Shown here: positions 20,970-32,859 of the stretch, in pieces | Numbering within the stretch: the stretch's first letter is position 1 | How the letters are laid out: every line of letters begins with the position of its first letter | Origin: Siphonodentalium dalli | Taxonomy: Eukaryota; Mollusca; Scaphopoda; Gadilida; Siphonodentaliidae | Direction: 5' to 3' | Length of the DNA stretch: 64,000 nucleotides | NCBI GenBank assembly: GCA_032622095.1 | Contig: CP136063.1 | Location: 76,861,980 to 76,925,979, forward strand | The notes under the pieces: model-generated | Database searches by the model: none | What the model was told of the DNA's origin: nothing | The model's input: only the letters and a program-made list of their open reading frames with translations | Made by a program: the position numbers and the translations under genes

Positions 20970-21390
20970 GTCGGACAATTTGCAGAATGAGGTCGCCAGC
21001 TGGTGATTTTAATGACGCTACCCCGCAATGCGGGCTAGCATCAATAAATTCACCATCTGGGCATCTCATTCTGCTTAGGCCTCATCCTCTCGGGAAATTA
21101 TCTTTATTATCAAATTAAAATGTTGCTTAGTTTCTTTAGAAACTTATTTAGAAAGCTACTTTTTCTTTTTTAGTTTAGTGTCTATATATCCACAAATTTG
21201 CAGACAACACAATGAATAATCGAGGTGCCCAATAACCACATAACCATCTTCGCCATCTGGGAACTCAAATATGTGCCCAGATTTCCCATGTCAGATGAGG
21301 CCATACAGAATGAGGTCGACATGGGTGAATTTCCAGCTGGCTAGCTTCACTAAATTCACCCTCTGTGGACCTCATTCAGTCCATCACCAT
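20970..21390. mobile_element. Family E foldback element, diverged copy
   Basis: It has TTTGCAGAATGAGGTC, CCCGCAATGCGGGCTAGCAT and AATTCACCATCTGGG on the left, and CTAGCTTCACTAAATTCACC plus GACCTCATTCAG on the right, as in 7178-7608. The outermost terminal repeat has decayed and no target duplication is visible. Confidence 0.6.
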
Positions 21391-21632
21391 AATTTGAGCT
21401 TCGTACGCATGCACCATGTAGAATGATCACGTTCCGCGGTAATGACTGGTTGTTATGTTGTACCAGTCCAGTCGTGCCGCCGCAGATGTGAGATTTATTA
21501 AATCTCAACTATATACAAGAAAACCATAGTCAGAAATGGTAACGCCACCAAGATCATATTATTAGCCATAAATATAAATTATAATATAAAATATATTGGT
21601 TACATGTGGGTTCCCGCCATAAAATCTTCAAG

Positions 21633-22040
21633 TGTGCATGGCCCAGCCATTGTTCATACCTAAACATCTAACGCAATTAACGCGGTCATATTAGTTACAT
21701 ACTGCAACTATAAGACATCCATCGAATACACACCCCACGAAAGCCCGAAATGTGTTGTCCTGCGAGATATCCCATCGCTATATCTCAATTTGACACGGCC
21801 AGATTAGCCTTTCTACAATATCCTAAAACAATAAAGCTTCTCAAATCATCGGCATAGTTAAAGTTAATAGAACTTTCACGAACTTGGACATTCCAACTAC
21901 AGCTTTTATCGGACTCGGGGTCGCAGTACAACTTTAACGCGTCCCAAAATAACCGGAAAAACCAATTATATATTTATAAAATCCCCATAGGTCCACAGAT
22001 TGCTAATATTTGCCCAACAGTATACACCGGTGGCGTTAAT
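21633..22040 (+). repeat. Dispersed repeat M, copy 2
   Basis: It matches 17903-18115 closely up to about 21830 and 18421-18575 loosely after that. The spacer between the two blocks is much shorter here than in copy 1. Confidence 0.65.
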
Positions 22041-24001
22041 AATGTCGAAGTCCCTACATATAACTCTAGCTGCAGACAATAAAATCACTGAAATGTGGAA
22101 AGCTGACTGTTCAGTTTCATTTAAATTGAATAAATAGGGTGATTCGACCCCGTGCATGTTCGGTCGTCCTATAAATCTCAATTTACACGATCGCTAAGTG
22201 ATTCTCATGGGACGGTCTACGCAGAGAATCACGAGCAACAAATGTATAGGACATCGAAACATTGGCTGTGTTGAGCCAATGAACACAAGCAGTGCATGGT
22301 ATCATGTTATCAATTACTCTTGCCACTACATGTTATTCACACTTAGGCCTCCAACACAACTGTCATGTGCTAATGCACGCGACTAGCGCATGCGAACCTT
22401 TGGCATGATGACTTTGCTACATGTTTAAATATGGGACCGAGTCGTCATTTAGTGCGCATCCATCGGTTCTTGCTTTGGTCTATAGACAAGGACGTGGCAA
22501 CGAGGTGGTGGCGGTTCGGGTATTCAGACCATATTTGAACAACATTTAAATAATTTTTAATTTTTTGCCTGACACAACTTACAGACTGGAGAGCTTTATT
22601 ATAAAAGTATATCATATGAGGTTGCATAATTATATAATACGAACAGTTATTGAGACAATAATGTGAAATTGATAAAATACATTTGAGAGTATAAACATAT
22701 GGTTTTATTTTTGTTTTTATGTACCAAGGACTGCTAGAATAACTAATAATTGAAAAAAAACAAGCAAACTTCCTGTTCGTGGTTCACTCGAGAGATCTCT
22801 GCAGTATTGGGATGTAAACCGGGTGGCCCAATTGGAAATTGACCAATCACCAAACAGGATTTAGTGTATGGCTGACAGGCTATGTAAATATATATGAATA
22901 AACACAACAACACACTGACAGTGAAGTAACATAATGGATATTTTGCTCAGAAGTACCGTTACGAATGGTCTGTGGTACCTCTGAAATAAATATGTTATAT
23001 GCGCTCTTAATTAAAATGTATTGCATCTATATCTGATAGAACGCATAGGAAGTTACAAAAAACAGAGAACTTCTTTGTGTAAACAGTTTTATCTAAGAAA
23101 GGAAATTAGCTTTAAAAACGGATGCGACATTTTATCTCCGCTTTTCCCTGCCAACCGACAGTCGTTTTTGGAAATCATTCCTCACACATACTTTGCAAAA
23201 CCACCGGGAATATATGCCAACCCTGCTATGAAAAAGATGCAAACAGAAGAAAAACTTATCAAAAACAGAATTTTTTTATGACTGGTTGCCTTTCTAAATG
23301 AAATTGATTAACAAGTGTCATTAATCGAAAAAAATAAGTTCCCTCCCACAGATCTGATAACATGATATATAAACTGAACTGTAGACGTTCTTTGTTCTTG
23401 AAAGCATTGCATGCTATAAGGATGTCAATACAAGTAGAGAACTTGTGATCATGATTTCAACAGATGTATGTTTCTTAAATGTTGGTGCCACGTTAATCAC
23501 TCGTACCATATTTCCGAAAAGCAAGTTTCCTAGAGATAATTATTGTGAGAAACACCATTTTAAGTTATCAGGAAATGTATACTAAACGCACGTCTAGGCG
23601 CTAAGAACGCTTTGCTCATATTCCAATAACCTATTCATGTTTCCGTTGATTGTTCAGAAAAATTATACATAATTCTTGACGTTGGAATCACGAACACCCC
23701 TTGGGGGCTCCAGATGATCTCCCAGTTACGACAATGTATTTCCCATTCCACTGGGACACGTCGGATATTGTCAGTCAAACAACGAACATATTATTCCATT
23801 CCATTGGATTAACGGACGCATTAACACCGACAAAATTACCGCAATTATACAGCGAATTTCCACCAATGGGAAATCTTTCGACACAAAAGAAGATACAATA
23901 GTTTGAATGATACGCATTGGATCAAAAGCGACAGTGGTGATGATCTTTTTTATAAGACATGGTCACACACAAGTGTCGTCATTCGTTCGGCGTCACCGGG
24001 T
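22041..24001. other. Gene-free stretch, about 2 kb
   Basis: Frames at 23021-23281 and 23701-23901 show no familiar motif. No internal repeat with another part of the window was noticed. This is one of the longer unexplained blocks. Confidence 0.35.
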
Positions 24002-24446
24002 TTAAAGCCACGTGGCGGTTTGCTCTCCAAAATACACATACTATTATCCGCTTTTGAATTTTTCTCAGTATCGAAATAGGTCGATAAATATCTGAACTAC
24101 CTTTCTACGAACATTATGTAACCCAAAAAGACGAATTGAAGCAATGAAAAATACAACTGTGAATACGATGTTTGGGTCCCAAACACAAAACAGCCATTCG
24201 CACGAGGTGGAACAGAAAAGAGCGTTCCGTGATAGTCTATTCATGATATGGTAGCAATAAAGAGCGTTTTTCTGACTTCTGGCGAAAAGTTGAAAACGGC
24301 TGAAAAAGACTGTGACTTTAAAAGTGTTTTTCAGAGGATATGACGCCGGTATATCAATAGTTCGTTTATTTATCGACATATCGTATCCGTCGCTCCAAAT
24401 TACGTTGATAAAAATTTGGAGGTTCGAATGAGCCATGTCCGTTTAA
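24002..24446 (-). mobile_element. Family K TTAA-bounded element, uninterrupted copy
   Basis: 445 bp, inverted relative to 10552-11295. The ends are TTAAAGCCACGTGGCGG and, at the other side, GCCATGTCCGTTTAA. The core shared with family D is at 24239-24267. It lacks the ~270-bp insert seen in the 10552 copy. Confidence 0.65.
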
Positions 24447-24674
24447 GTTTGGATTGATACATCACATGGCGAAAAAAGACGACACACGTCACTGTTTTGT
24501 CATAACCATGTTGTTTCCACACACTTTCTCGCTCGTTTACACTTGAGTAACCTTCACCCGTTCAACATATTCTTATATCAGCGAATTCATTGAATCGAAT
24601 CATCATTGTTGAAGTTGCAATGAAGCAGAATAATTCGGTCGGGAATATGAATATCATATGACGACAGTGTTATC

Positions 24675-24677
<3 letters not shown>

Positions 24678-24734
<57 letters not shown>
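24678..24734. repeat. (AT)n microsatellite
   Basis: 57 bp of uninterrupted AT dinucleotides next to the repeat array that follows. Confidence 0.95.
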
Positions 24735-24735
<1 letters not shown>

Positions 24736-25343
24736 TAGCAGGTGGACCCGACTTCGTCCGGGCTGTTTCCCCTCTGCTATTCGGCGAATTGCGCGATTTG
24801 ACCTTGAATTGTCCATTTTGAAGGTCAAGGTCAGGTGGGGTCACGATTTGACCCGTCCAAAACACTGCCCGGACAAAAGTACCCTACCCGTCGAAATCCA
24901 TCCGGTTTTACCCGATTTGACCTCGAATTGATCATTTTGAAGGTCAAGGTCAGGTCGGTGTCACGATTTGACCTGTCCAAAACACTCAGTGGACAAAAGT
25001 AACCATACGTATCAAATTTCGTCTAAATCCCATCGAAATTCGTGATTTGACCTTGAATTGACCAGATTTCAAGGTCAATGTCACGTTGCACGGGCGAATA
25101 GGCTTACGACACTCCCCATACGAAAGTATCCTTAGACACTAATTTTCATCGAAATCCCGTGATACTCGGGCGTTCGACCTTGAAATGACCCGATTTCAAG
25201 GTCAATGTCACGTCGCACGGACAAATTAATAGGCCCATGCCACTCCCCGGCCGAAAGCATCCCCACATACCAAGTTTCATCGAAATCGGTTCGGCCGTTT
25301 TCGAGTCCATCGCGAACAGACACACACACACACACACACACAG
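24735..25343 (-). repeat. Tandem ~119-130-bp monomers with internal hairpin (family H)
   Basis: Four monomers, each opened by TTGACCTTGAATTG or a variant (24798, 24917, 25047 and 25175). Each is followed by a mirrored AAGGTCAAGGTCA, so every unit can fold back. The array ends with AAATCGGTTCGGCCGTTTTC and a (CA)n tract at 25321-25342. The same unit occurs twice in the opposite orientation at 30195-30400. It looks like the 3' part of a retroposon with microsatellite tail, but its class is unknown. Confidence 0.75.
25321..25342. repeat. (CA)n microsatellite
   Basis: Eleven CA units at the end of the family H array. Confidence 0.95.
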
Positions 25344-25958
25344 ACAGATTTCCCAAAATATATAATAGATATATATTGTCCACCGAATTGCCGGCCATTT
25401 CACCTGTCTACCACTTCAGGTGTATGCCATTAGGCTGAAAATCCCCCACCTTTTCATAAATGAGGTTGCTATATATTTACACCGTACTCCATGGCTGAGT
25501 CATCAGCGGTTGGACATTTCATACCGAACATAGTCTGATTTTGTTGCAATAATTTGAGTTTCCAACCAATATATGGTGTAAAATGTATACATGGCTGTAT
25601 GTGGTTTTGGAAAAGGTTTCGAATATTCACAAAATTTAGACTGAAATGTCCCTCGGTTTGAAATTTTATATAAACAATTGGTGATTATAGATCGGAAATG
25701 TCTAACCAGTTTGAGAGTTTTGGGTATCCCGTAGAAAATTCTGAATCTGATGCCGATTCATAGAGTTGGAAATTTTGTTCAACAAGGCGGGGTGCAGTAG
25801 CTGAAATTCCTGTGTTGGACACCCCAAACAACGGCCCTCCTGCCCACACCGGAAGAACACGTTTTGAAGCCGTGATCGTATTTGAACAATTTAGTTTTGT
25901 GCAATAGAAACGACAATCCTATATGCTCCGATAATTGTGTTTCCAAATCTAAATAGTT
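25344..25958. other. Gene-free stretch
   Basis: Words such as TTGGAAATTTTGTTCAACAA (about 25767) and GTGTTGGACACCCC resemble the interior of the hAT-like element at 55713-56821, but no alignment of useful length was established. Confidence 0.3.
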
Positions 25959-26037
25959 AATAAAAACAAGACAGTCATAGACTGTGGGGTCGCTCACCAG
26001 ACTGTAAAGACGGAAAAGACTGGGACTCTGCAGACTA
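25959..26037 (+). repeat. Short dispersed repeat G, copy 1
   Basis: It shares ACAAGACAGTCA, AGACTGTGGGGTCGC and AAGACTGGGACTCTG with 41331-41404. Length is about 75 bp. Confidence 0.7.
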
Positions 26038-26147
26038 CAATATAACATAATTTATTTCTCAAAATTGAAAAACAAAGTCAAAAAAAAAAAGGTGTAAAAT
26101 TTACTGGGTTTTTTTTCTCATTTAAAATTGTTTTTTGTTAAATTTAG

Positions 26148-26368
26148 CAAAAGGAGTTAAAGAGTTATGGCCCTGGCTTCGGAACTAATTGACCCAGTGA
26201 CCTCATTTGAACAAATCTGAATACCCGTCACCTAGGGAACATCTACACCAATTATGAACCCATTCGGTCCTATGGATCTGGAGAAGATGTTCAAAGAATT
26301 GTTGATGGACGGACGACGAGTGATGACTTTTGCTCCACTGGAGACTTCGTCTCAGGTGAGCTAAAAAA
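26148..26368 (+). repeat. Family F repeat ending in GGTGAGCTAAAAA
   Basis: It holds GAGTTATGGCCCTGGCTTCG, GACCCAGTGACCTCATTTGA, CACCTAGGGAACAT, a GACGGACGACGAGTGATGAC tract and the end GACTTCGTCTCAGGTGAGCT. Other copies lie at 27665-28041, 41878-42170 and 42824-43353. I know this 3' end as common in mollusc genomes; the element class is not established. Confidence 0.7.
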
Positions 26369-26819
26369 GATGTCACCAGTCTTAGAAACAAAATCCATGC
26401 AAGTAAATGTGGATTATTATCATTATAAACCTGGAGATAGAATCTGAAGATTTAAATTAAAAATATCACAAAAGCATAAAATTGGTGACCAGGGTTAATA
26501 CATGTAACCCATTACATGATGGAACTGTACCCGGTATGTCACTTGAATGTATCATATATACAATGCTAATATTTCAAATGTGTTAATAAACAAATACCAC
26601 AGCTGGCACACACAATTACAGTAATCCTGGGCTGGTCACTAGCAGAATGAATTCTAATTTATTGTTTATTTAATCTAAGAGACCAAGTGTATGGTGATTA
26701 ATGGGCCAATTCACCCAGATAATGGATCACTTTCAATTAATCTCAAGATGTCTGTATTTAAAATGGATCAAATAAATTTGGACAGCGTGCATTTATGTAG
26801 CTTAGAATAATATGCCAGC
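26369..26819. other. Gene-free stretch
   Basis: Nothing recognised. Confidence 0.3.
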
Positions 26820-27262
26820 CAAGTCTGAATATAGTGTGTCTGATATTTGCAGAATGAGGTCCCCAAAAGGTGAATTTAATGATAATATCCCGCAAGGTGG
26901 GCTAGCATCTCCCGATTAATCCTCAGTCTGATTAGGCCTCAACAGCCATGGGAAACATAGGAACAGATTGAAGTTCTACAGTTGAAGTTTGTAATGCACA
27001 CACATTGAACACCTCAAGTATGCTTTTTATCTTCTGCAGATTAGGGGACATAGAAACTGAACAGAATGGAAAAAGTCCAAAAAGTAACTAAAACAATATT
27101 TCAATTTGATACTTAAGATACTTCCCAGAAGATGATGCCTAAGCAGAATTAGGTCCATTTGGGTGTATTTGGTGATGCTAGTCGGCTGTACGGGGTAGCA
27201 AGACTAAATTCACCCTCTGGGGACCTCATTCAGCAAATGTCAGGCACACTAAATTCAGGTGC
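26820..27262. mobile_element. Family E foldback element, copy 3
   Basis: It starts CAAGTCTGAATATAGTGTGT with GCAGAATGAGGTCCCC, and ends GACCTCATTCAGCAAATGTC then AGGCACACTAAATTCAGG. The right terminus lost its last bases and no duplicated target is visible. Confidence 0.6.
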
Positions 27263-27664
27263 ATATGTAGTTTGTTTTAATTTCAAGGCAGCTGCCAGAT
27301 GACATATATTATTCTAATCTAGATTGATGACCTGTGTGTGTGTCTCTCTCTGTCTATATGCAGAGATATATATCTGTTTCTGGATAAAACAGACATTAAA
27401 GTTGGAAGTTGCAGATGATATCGGTTGGAAGGGATGTTGGTTGGGTGCATGGTGGGGGGGGTGGTCTGGGCCATGTGGGAGGGGGAGGGGTAATGGGATA
27501 TTTCTGTAATTTCATTAAAGATTAAAGTTTCATAACTCTGCAGATGTTAAAATAGTGTCACATTTTTCAAATTTTATAACATGTTTAAAAAATATTTTGT
27601 TTGTTTGGTAAATTGAGCAAGGTGAAAATTCCAACAAATCTGAATTTAACAAAAACATTTTTTT
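27263..27664. other. Gene-free stretch with G-rich tract
   Basis: A G-rich run at about 27436-27492 (GGTGGGGGGGGTGGTC, GGGAGGGGGAGGGG) could form quadruplex DNA. No gene. Confidence 0.4.
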
Positions 27665-28041
27665 TAGTTATGTCACTGGCTCCGCTCACATTCGAACCAG
27701 TGACCTCATTTTAACAAATCGGAATTATAGTCCCCCAATAACCGTTTGTACCAAATATAAACCCATTCGGCCCAATGAAATTTGAGAAGAAGTCGTTGTA
27801 AGAGTTACTATGGTGTGAAAGAGTTATGACCCTGGCTTGGCAACTATTTGACACAGTGACCTCATTTTAACAAATCTGAATGAGAGTCACCTAGGGAACA
27901 TCCACACCAAATATGAACCCAATCGGGCTTATGGGTTGGGAGGAGAAGACGTTCACAGAATTGTTGACGGATGGACGGACGGACGGACGATGAGTGATGA
28001 CTATAGCTCCACCGGAGACTTCGTCTCAGGTGAGCTAAAAA
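27665..28041 (+). repeat. Family F repeat, two monomers
   Basis: Two successive GTTATG(T/A)C units (about 27667 and 27825) precede the tail GGACGGACGGACGGACGATG and the terminal GGTGAGCTAAAAA. Confidence 0.7.
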
Positions 28042-28499
28042 GTCGACGTTGACAAGTCGATGTTGAAAAGGACAATAAAACAAGCATGTAATAGTGGCTT
28101 CTATCAGCAGATTGAAGCAATAGTTTACAGCAAAAATAAATGGATTCGTGAGAGCTAATTTTGGAGGATGTCTTCAGTACAAATCAAGTGTGTGTGATTG
28201 TATTAGCAGTGATGTTAGCTATATTGGATACAATGACAGGGGTATATACTGAACATGAGACTTAATCGATCCTTTAAACACATTCCGCCGGTAAAATCCC
28301 CCGACGAAAGTCGCGCGTGATACCTGGGAACACCCATGTTCTGATTTCTTATCTTCAGGCTATAATCACAGACGTGGTGGCACCTTATCGCAAACATATG
28401 TCAATATTTCATTACCTTCTCTCCTTTCGATATTTTAAGTGCAGTCAAGTCGACGTTTGTATATACGGCTATAGCAACGTTCATGCACTGCTGCATTTA
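28042..28499. other. Gene-free stretch
   Basis: The piece 28031-28070 contains AAGTCGACGTTGACAAGTCG and a near repeat. Nothing else recognised. Confidence 0.3.
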
Positions 28500-28836
28500 G
28501 TGCCACCGCAGTCGCTGCGATTAAAATCGTAAGTGGGGAAAATCGTAGGTGGAGAAAAGTGGCTTGCCCGCAGACGCTACGGTCCTGCGCTGTGTGCAGC
28601 TACGATTTTATCCACGTGATCGAGCACGTGCTAGCATGTAAATTGTGAGACCATGGTCATGTGACAGCTACGATCGCGCGCGTTGCCAAGGTCACGCAAC
28701 GATTTTCCTGGTAAAAATCAAACCTTGCTTGATCGCTATACGATATGGCTACGATATTGTCGTGATCATGCGCAGTGGATGCTCCACCTGCGATTTTTCA
28801 CTCTTACTATTTTAATCGCAGCGTCTGCGGTGGCAC
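28500..28836. mobile_element. 337-bp element with ~55-bp inverted ends
   Basis: The left end GTGCCACCGCAGTCGCTGCG and right end CGCAGCGTCTGCGGTGGCAC continue inward as mirrored sequence for about 55 bp with few mismatches. The interior is rich in CGAT words (TACGATTTTATCC, GCTACGATCGCGCGCG). No clear target duplication: flanks are ATTTA and GTACT. Transposon superfamily is unassigned. Confidence 0.7.
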
Positions 28837-28909
28837 GTACTTCGCATAGTTTTGGTAATGCGACACAGAGTGTAGTTGAGTCATATATGTATAATATATG
28901 AACATTATA

Positions 28910-29030
28910 TTAACCCTTTCATGACGGGACCTTTTACATACACACCCCTCCAAATTGAATAATAGACTGTTCCAATTTATACTTTTATAACTGAATGGGG
29001 AGAATACATTTAGCAAAGAAAGGGTTATAA
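28910..29030 (-). mobile_element. Short B/C composite miniature element
   Basis: The left end TTAACCCTTTCATGACGGGA is identical in kind to the inverted end near 59244-59262 (family C). The right end mirrors family B (TATACTTTTATAACTGAATG, GAAAGGGTTATAA). Length is about 120 bp. Confidence 0.5.
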
Positions 29031-30194
29031 ATAATAAACAGTGTATAAATACACATGTACCACCATTCACTGCGCGGATAGTATGATCAACGCTCCACAA
29101 TCATGTTATTGGACAAATTATATTTACCAAACGCAATACACCAATATCTGACAAGATTTAACCGAGCCGTTATTCGTAGCAATTCAAAGCCTAAATCATA
29201 TGCAGCATAATCAGAAGAACCTATCCGCAATGCCATTGTTTATCGCTCAGAAATGTGCAAAGGATAGCCCTTGCGACCAATTTTCCATATCATTTGCAAA
29301 GCAAATTTGTCGTTCTAAGAACGCAGCCGAAGTGTATATGATCAGATATCATGAACTAGCTCTCTATAGTGTGAATTGTCAATAATTTACGAAATACTAC
29401 ATTCGATAAATCAAGCAACGGTTCGCCGGAGTAGGGGTATTTGACGCCGAAATGTGTCTGACTGTAGTTCAAATGACGTGTGTATCTAATGCACAAAGGC
29501 ATAAACTCTCCGAGATGATAGCGCAGACAAACATCACACTTCTGACTTAACGCTTTCTACACTGAATATCTGATGTTGAGGAAACATTTATTGAGCGGTT
29601 TGTATTCAATGGTTGAGTATCGAGTACTCAACAATGACATACTATGATATCTGATTCTGATTTAATCAGCACGTTGATTAAAATAAATAAATCAAATAAA
29701 TGGGGACTTCAGGCGATGACATCAATAAACACGTGAAACGTTCTGGCTATCAAAATAAAATAATTGTACTAACACCAAATGTGTGTATGGATCACGTACG
29801 ATATGACAAAATTCTAGAAGGAAGTTATAGTTATCAGTTTTAGTTTCTTGATTAGCCAGAAATTGGATTAAGTTTTCTATTAACGTTCTGTTTAATCGGA
29901 TGGATAATTTATGGACCTCAAAGGAATACAATATAGATGTGATCGCCTCTTCGTGAGTTTAAACTGATATTAACTTGATTATTTACCGCCTCCATAAATG
30001 AAATTTTTGTTTCGGTGGTTGGGACTTAGTCAAATTTCAGTAGTGAGGCCACATCACGGCGTTGTGAGATTTGTTGGGGGAAAAGGCCACGTGAAAAGCA
30101 CATTTCAATGGGAAATCAATCAATTGCACATAGAAACGATCAAACACATATATTATTGGGACTTCTGTTTCTTTGTTAGCAATGGCCGGGAAAA
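29031..30194. other. Gene-free stretch, about 1.1 kb
   Basis: No gene. Near 29552, TTAACGCTTTCTACACTGAA is a possible worn B left end without a matching right end. Confidence 0.3.
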
Positions 30195-30400
30195 CTGCCA
30201 GACGGATTTCGACGAAATTTGATACCCAGGGGTGCTTTTGTCCGGTGAGTGTTTTAGACGGGTTAGATCGTGACCCCGACATGACCCTGACCTTCAAAAT
30301 GGTCAATTCAAGGTCAAATCGCGCCTTTCGACGGATTTCGACGAAATTTGATACCTAGGGATACTTTTGTCCGGGGAGTGTTTTGGACGGGTCAAATCCA
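30195..30400 (+). repeat. Family H tandem units, inverted copy
   Basis: Two units with a 127-bp period, each with GATTTCGACGAAATTTGATA and CTTTTGTCCGG, plus TGACCCTGACCTTCAAAATG. They match 24770-25020 in reverse orientation. Confidence 0.7.
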
Positions 30401-30687
30401 AAGCTTTTCCTAAGCTTGTCCTAAAAATATGTTTAACGGTATATAAGTAATACAAGGAAAGAGTAATAATTGTATACGGTTCAGTTACAAGTAGCGTGTA
30501 TTTTTTACTGCAAAAGAAAGTCCCGTGACCATAGGAACAACAGGTACAATGTCATTCTGTTCGGGTTCAGATGATTGTGTCAGCCAGACGTGTGACGAAA
30601 TATGTAAAAAAGTAACTAACCGGAATAATCTAATGAGCGGTGAATTTTATGCAACCACGTGGGAGGTTTTAATTTTATTTAATCCAA
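30401..30687. other. Short stretch without gene
   Basis: Nothing recognised. Confidence 0.3.
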
Positions 30688-30933
30688 TTAACGACACAGA
30701 AGGGCCCTGTGCCAATGCATTCTCTTATATATGCGAGTCGACCATAGGTCGCCTCGCATATATAAGAGAATGCATTGGCACAGGGCATAACTGTAACTAT
30801 CACAATGTGGTCAAGGAGCCGGTTCCAATGATATCCATATTTGTATGGTTCTATTGAGACAGACCGAAGATAATTTAGGCTGTTGAAGCTTTATTTTGGC
30901 CGGTTTTGGCCGGTTTGTTGGGTAAAGGGTTAA
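30688..30933 (+). mobile_element. Family A hairpin element, copy c (single palindrome)
   Basis: TTAA at 30688 is followed by CGACACAGAAGGGCCCTGTG, so the left CCCTTTACCCAACA terminus is missing. One palindrome remains and is followed at once by the conserved right part and the intact TGTTGGGTAAAGGGTTAA end. The spacer and second palindrome have been lost, as expected if the two mutually inverted palindromes recombined or were skipped. Confidence 0.8.
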
Positions 30934-31928
30934 AGCAGTGTTAAGAAAAATTATTCCTTTAGCCTGATAATATTATCCAATGCAGTTTTGAAATATTGTC
31001 TAAATGTGGTACTCCTACAAAATAATTTCCTCTGAATAGTATATAATTTTCTCAAACTAACCACAACTTCAGTCCCAGTTCGTGAAATATATATTATTTT
31101 GGAAAGAATATATACATAAATTTCAAGGAGGCAATACGCCATCTGTAATAATTATGCTTTTCAACACGGATGCAGGCTTATATGTATATCTATATAATAA
31201 TATAGGCGTGTTGTGTTTTTTTTCCCGCAACTGCACAAATATAGCAACATCACAGTAACACGTACGTTATAATTTGCGCGTACGTTAATCTGAACCTCGC
31301 ATGTATGCTGTATGAACACGAGCCCTGTAACTGAGCTTCATGAATGTACTGTTTTCGCCGCTCGCGCGCACTCTGAAACATACGTCATGGCGTTTGACAT
31401 TGTAGTACTAAAGTAATATTTCAGACGTAATTATCGGCTACGCCACAACTAATAAGAATTTGAAATGGACAGATAAGGTGATTGCCAATACAATTCTAAT
31501 ATTGGAGGAAACACAATGATTATGCCAATTGGTACGACTCACAATTATGTATGTTCAGATCTACGATTACGTTATCGCTGTATCGGGCTGTATGCTAAAT
31601 TATTGAGATCCAAAAAACAGAGATGGCTTCAAGACCTATTCTGCAACTAAAATTGCATTGGAATTGGTTTTCGATTATCCAATGGTGAACATTTTATAGT
31701 GCGCAGATGGTTTATTTCCATATGTGTCAAGGAGACCGTCGGGAAGTCACGATTATAAGGTCTTTGACATCCAACAACTGAGAATTGTCCATCTAAAATA
31801 CGCGTACTCATAATAAATTAATGTATCGCTGAGATCAGACACACTTTTAAGTCTGTTCTAAGAAAGTATTGGCATCAGAATTACAATGTACTTCGATGAC
31901 ACGACACCCACAATATTAAAAGCTGGCA
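30934..31928. other. Gene-free stretch, about 1 kb
   Basis: No gene or second-copy repeat recognised. Confidence 0.3.
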
Positions 31929-32328
31929 TTAACCCTTTACCCAACAAAACGGCCAAAAACGCCCAAATAAAGCTTCAACAGCCTAAAATATCTTCGGTCT
32001 GTCTCAATAACACCATACAAATATGGATATCATTGGAACCGGTTCATTGACTACATTGTGATGGTTACAGTTATGCCCTGTGCCAATGCATTCTCTTATA
32101 TATGCGAGTCGACCATAGGTCGCCTCGCATATATAAGAGAATGCATTGGCCTAAAAAAAAAATTCTTTAACAATTTTATAATTTTTTTCTACATTCTTTG
32201 ACAATTTTATCATTTTTAATATGTGTTAAGCCAATGCATTCTCTTATATATGCGAGGCGACCTATGGTCGACTCGCATATATAAGAGAATGCATTGGCAC
32301 AGGGCCGTTCTGTTGGGTAAAGGGTTAA
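31929..32328 (-). mobile_element. Family A hairpin element, copy d (full length, inverted)
   Basis: 400 bp, TTAA to TTAA, reverse orientation relative to copies a-c. Both palindromes are present. It has a few private changes (GGCCAAAAACGCCCAAATAA near the left end, a CTACATTCTTTGAC variant in the spacer), so it is somewhat older than a and b. A family B element begins 38 bp further on. Confidence 0.85.
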
Positions 32329-32366
32329 ATCTAATTTCATGATTGTCACTGAGGTCAGACAGACTT

Positions 32367-32594
32367 TTAACCCTTCTAAACTAAATGGATTTTCCCAGTC
32401 AGATAAAATGTACACATATAAATGGTCTAATTTTAATTTAGAGGGATATTAGGTGATAAAAGTAGACCACATACAAGGCTCTATTTATTGAGAGAAATGT
32501 TTAGCTAACAAATTCAACATCTTGAACTAATTATTTGAACATTTCCTATTGGACAACTACTCATCAATGATACTTTTTGTAAAGAAAGGATTAA
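32367..32594 (+). mobile_element. Family B miniature element, both ends present
   Basis: 228 bp. The left end is TTAACCCTTCTAAACTAAAT with GGATTTTCCCAGTCAG. The right end is ACTACTCATCAATGATAC, then TTTTTGTAAAGAAAGGATTAA. Length and layout match 8118-8341. Confidence 0.7.
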
Positions 32595-32859
32595 AAAGTG
32601 TTTGAAGTCAGTCTTTGTACTATAATTGCTTCGCTGACACGCGGCCACATTTGCTATGACACTGGCCCACATTTATTGACACGCAACCACATTTGCGATG
32701 ACACTGTCCCACATTGATGCTGGCTTAAGATCACTTTCCGATGTAAACATCATCCTTACGGTCTCCCCACGGGATTCTGGCGCTGAATTTGTCTATTTAA
32801 ACCGATTACACACTCATTTAAGAAAGATTCGGTGACGTTATATGTTAAACGTTCCGGTC

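Noticed and set aside
24587-24865. Frame with Ile-Tyr repeats
   Set aside because: It is a translation of the AT microsatellite.
25132-25403. Frames with Cys-Val repeats
   Set aside because: They are translations of the CA microsatellite and family H repeat on the minus strand.
28500-28836. Assignment of the 337-bp inverted-repeat element to Harbinger or mariner
   Set aside because: The flanks do not show a TA, TTA or TAA duplication clearly enough.
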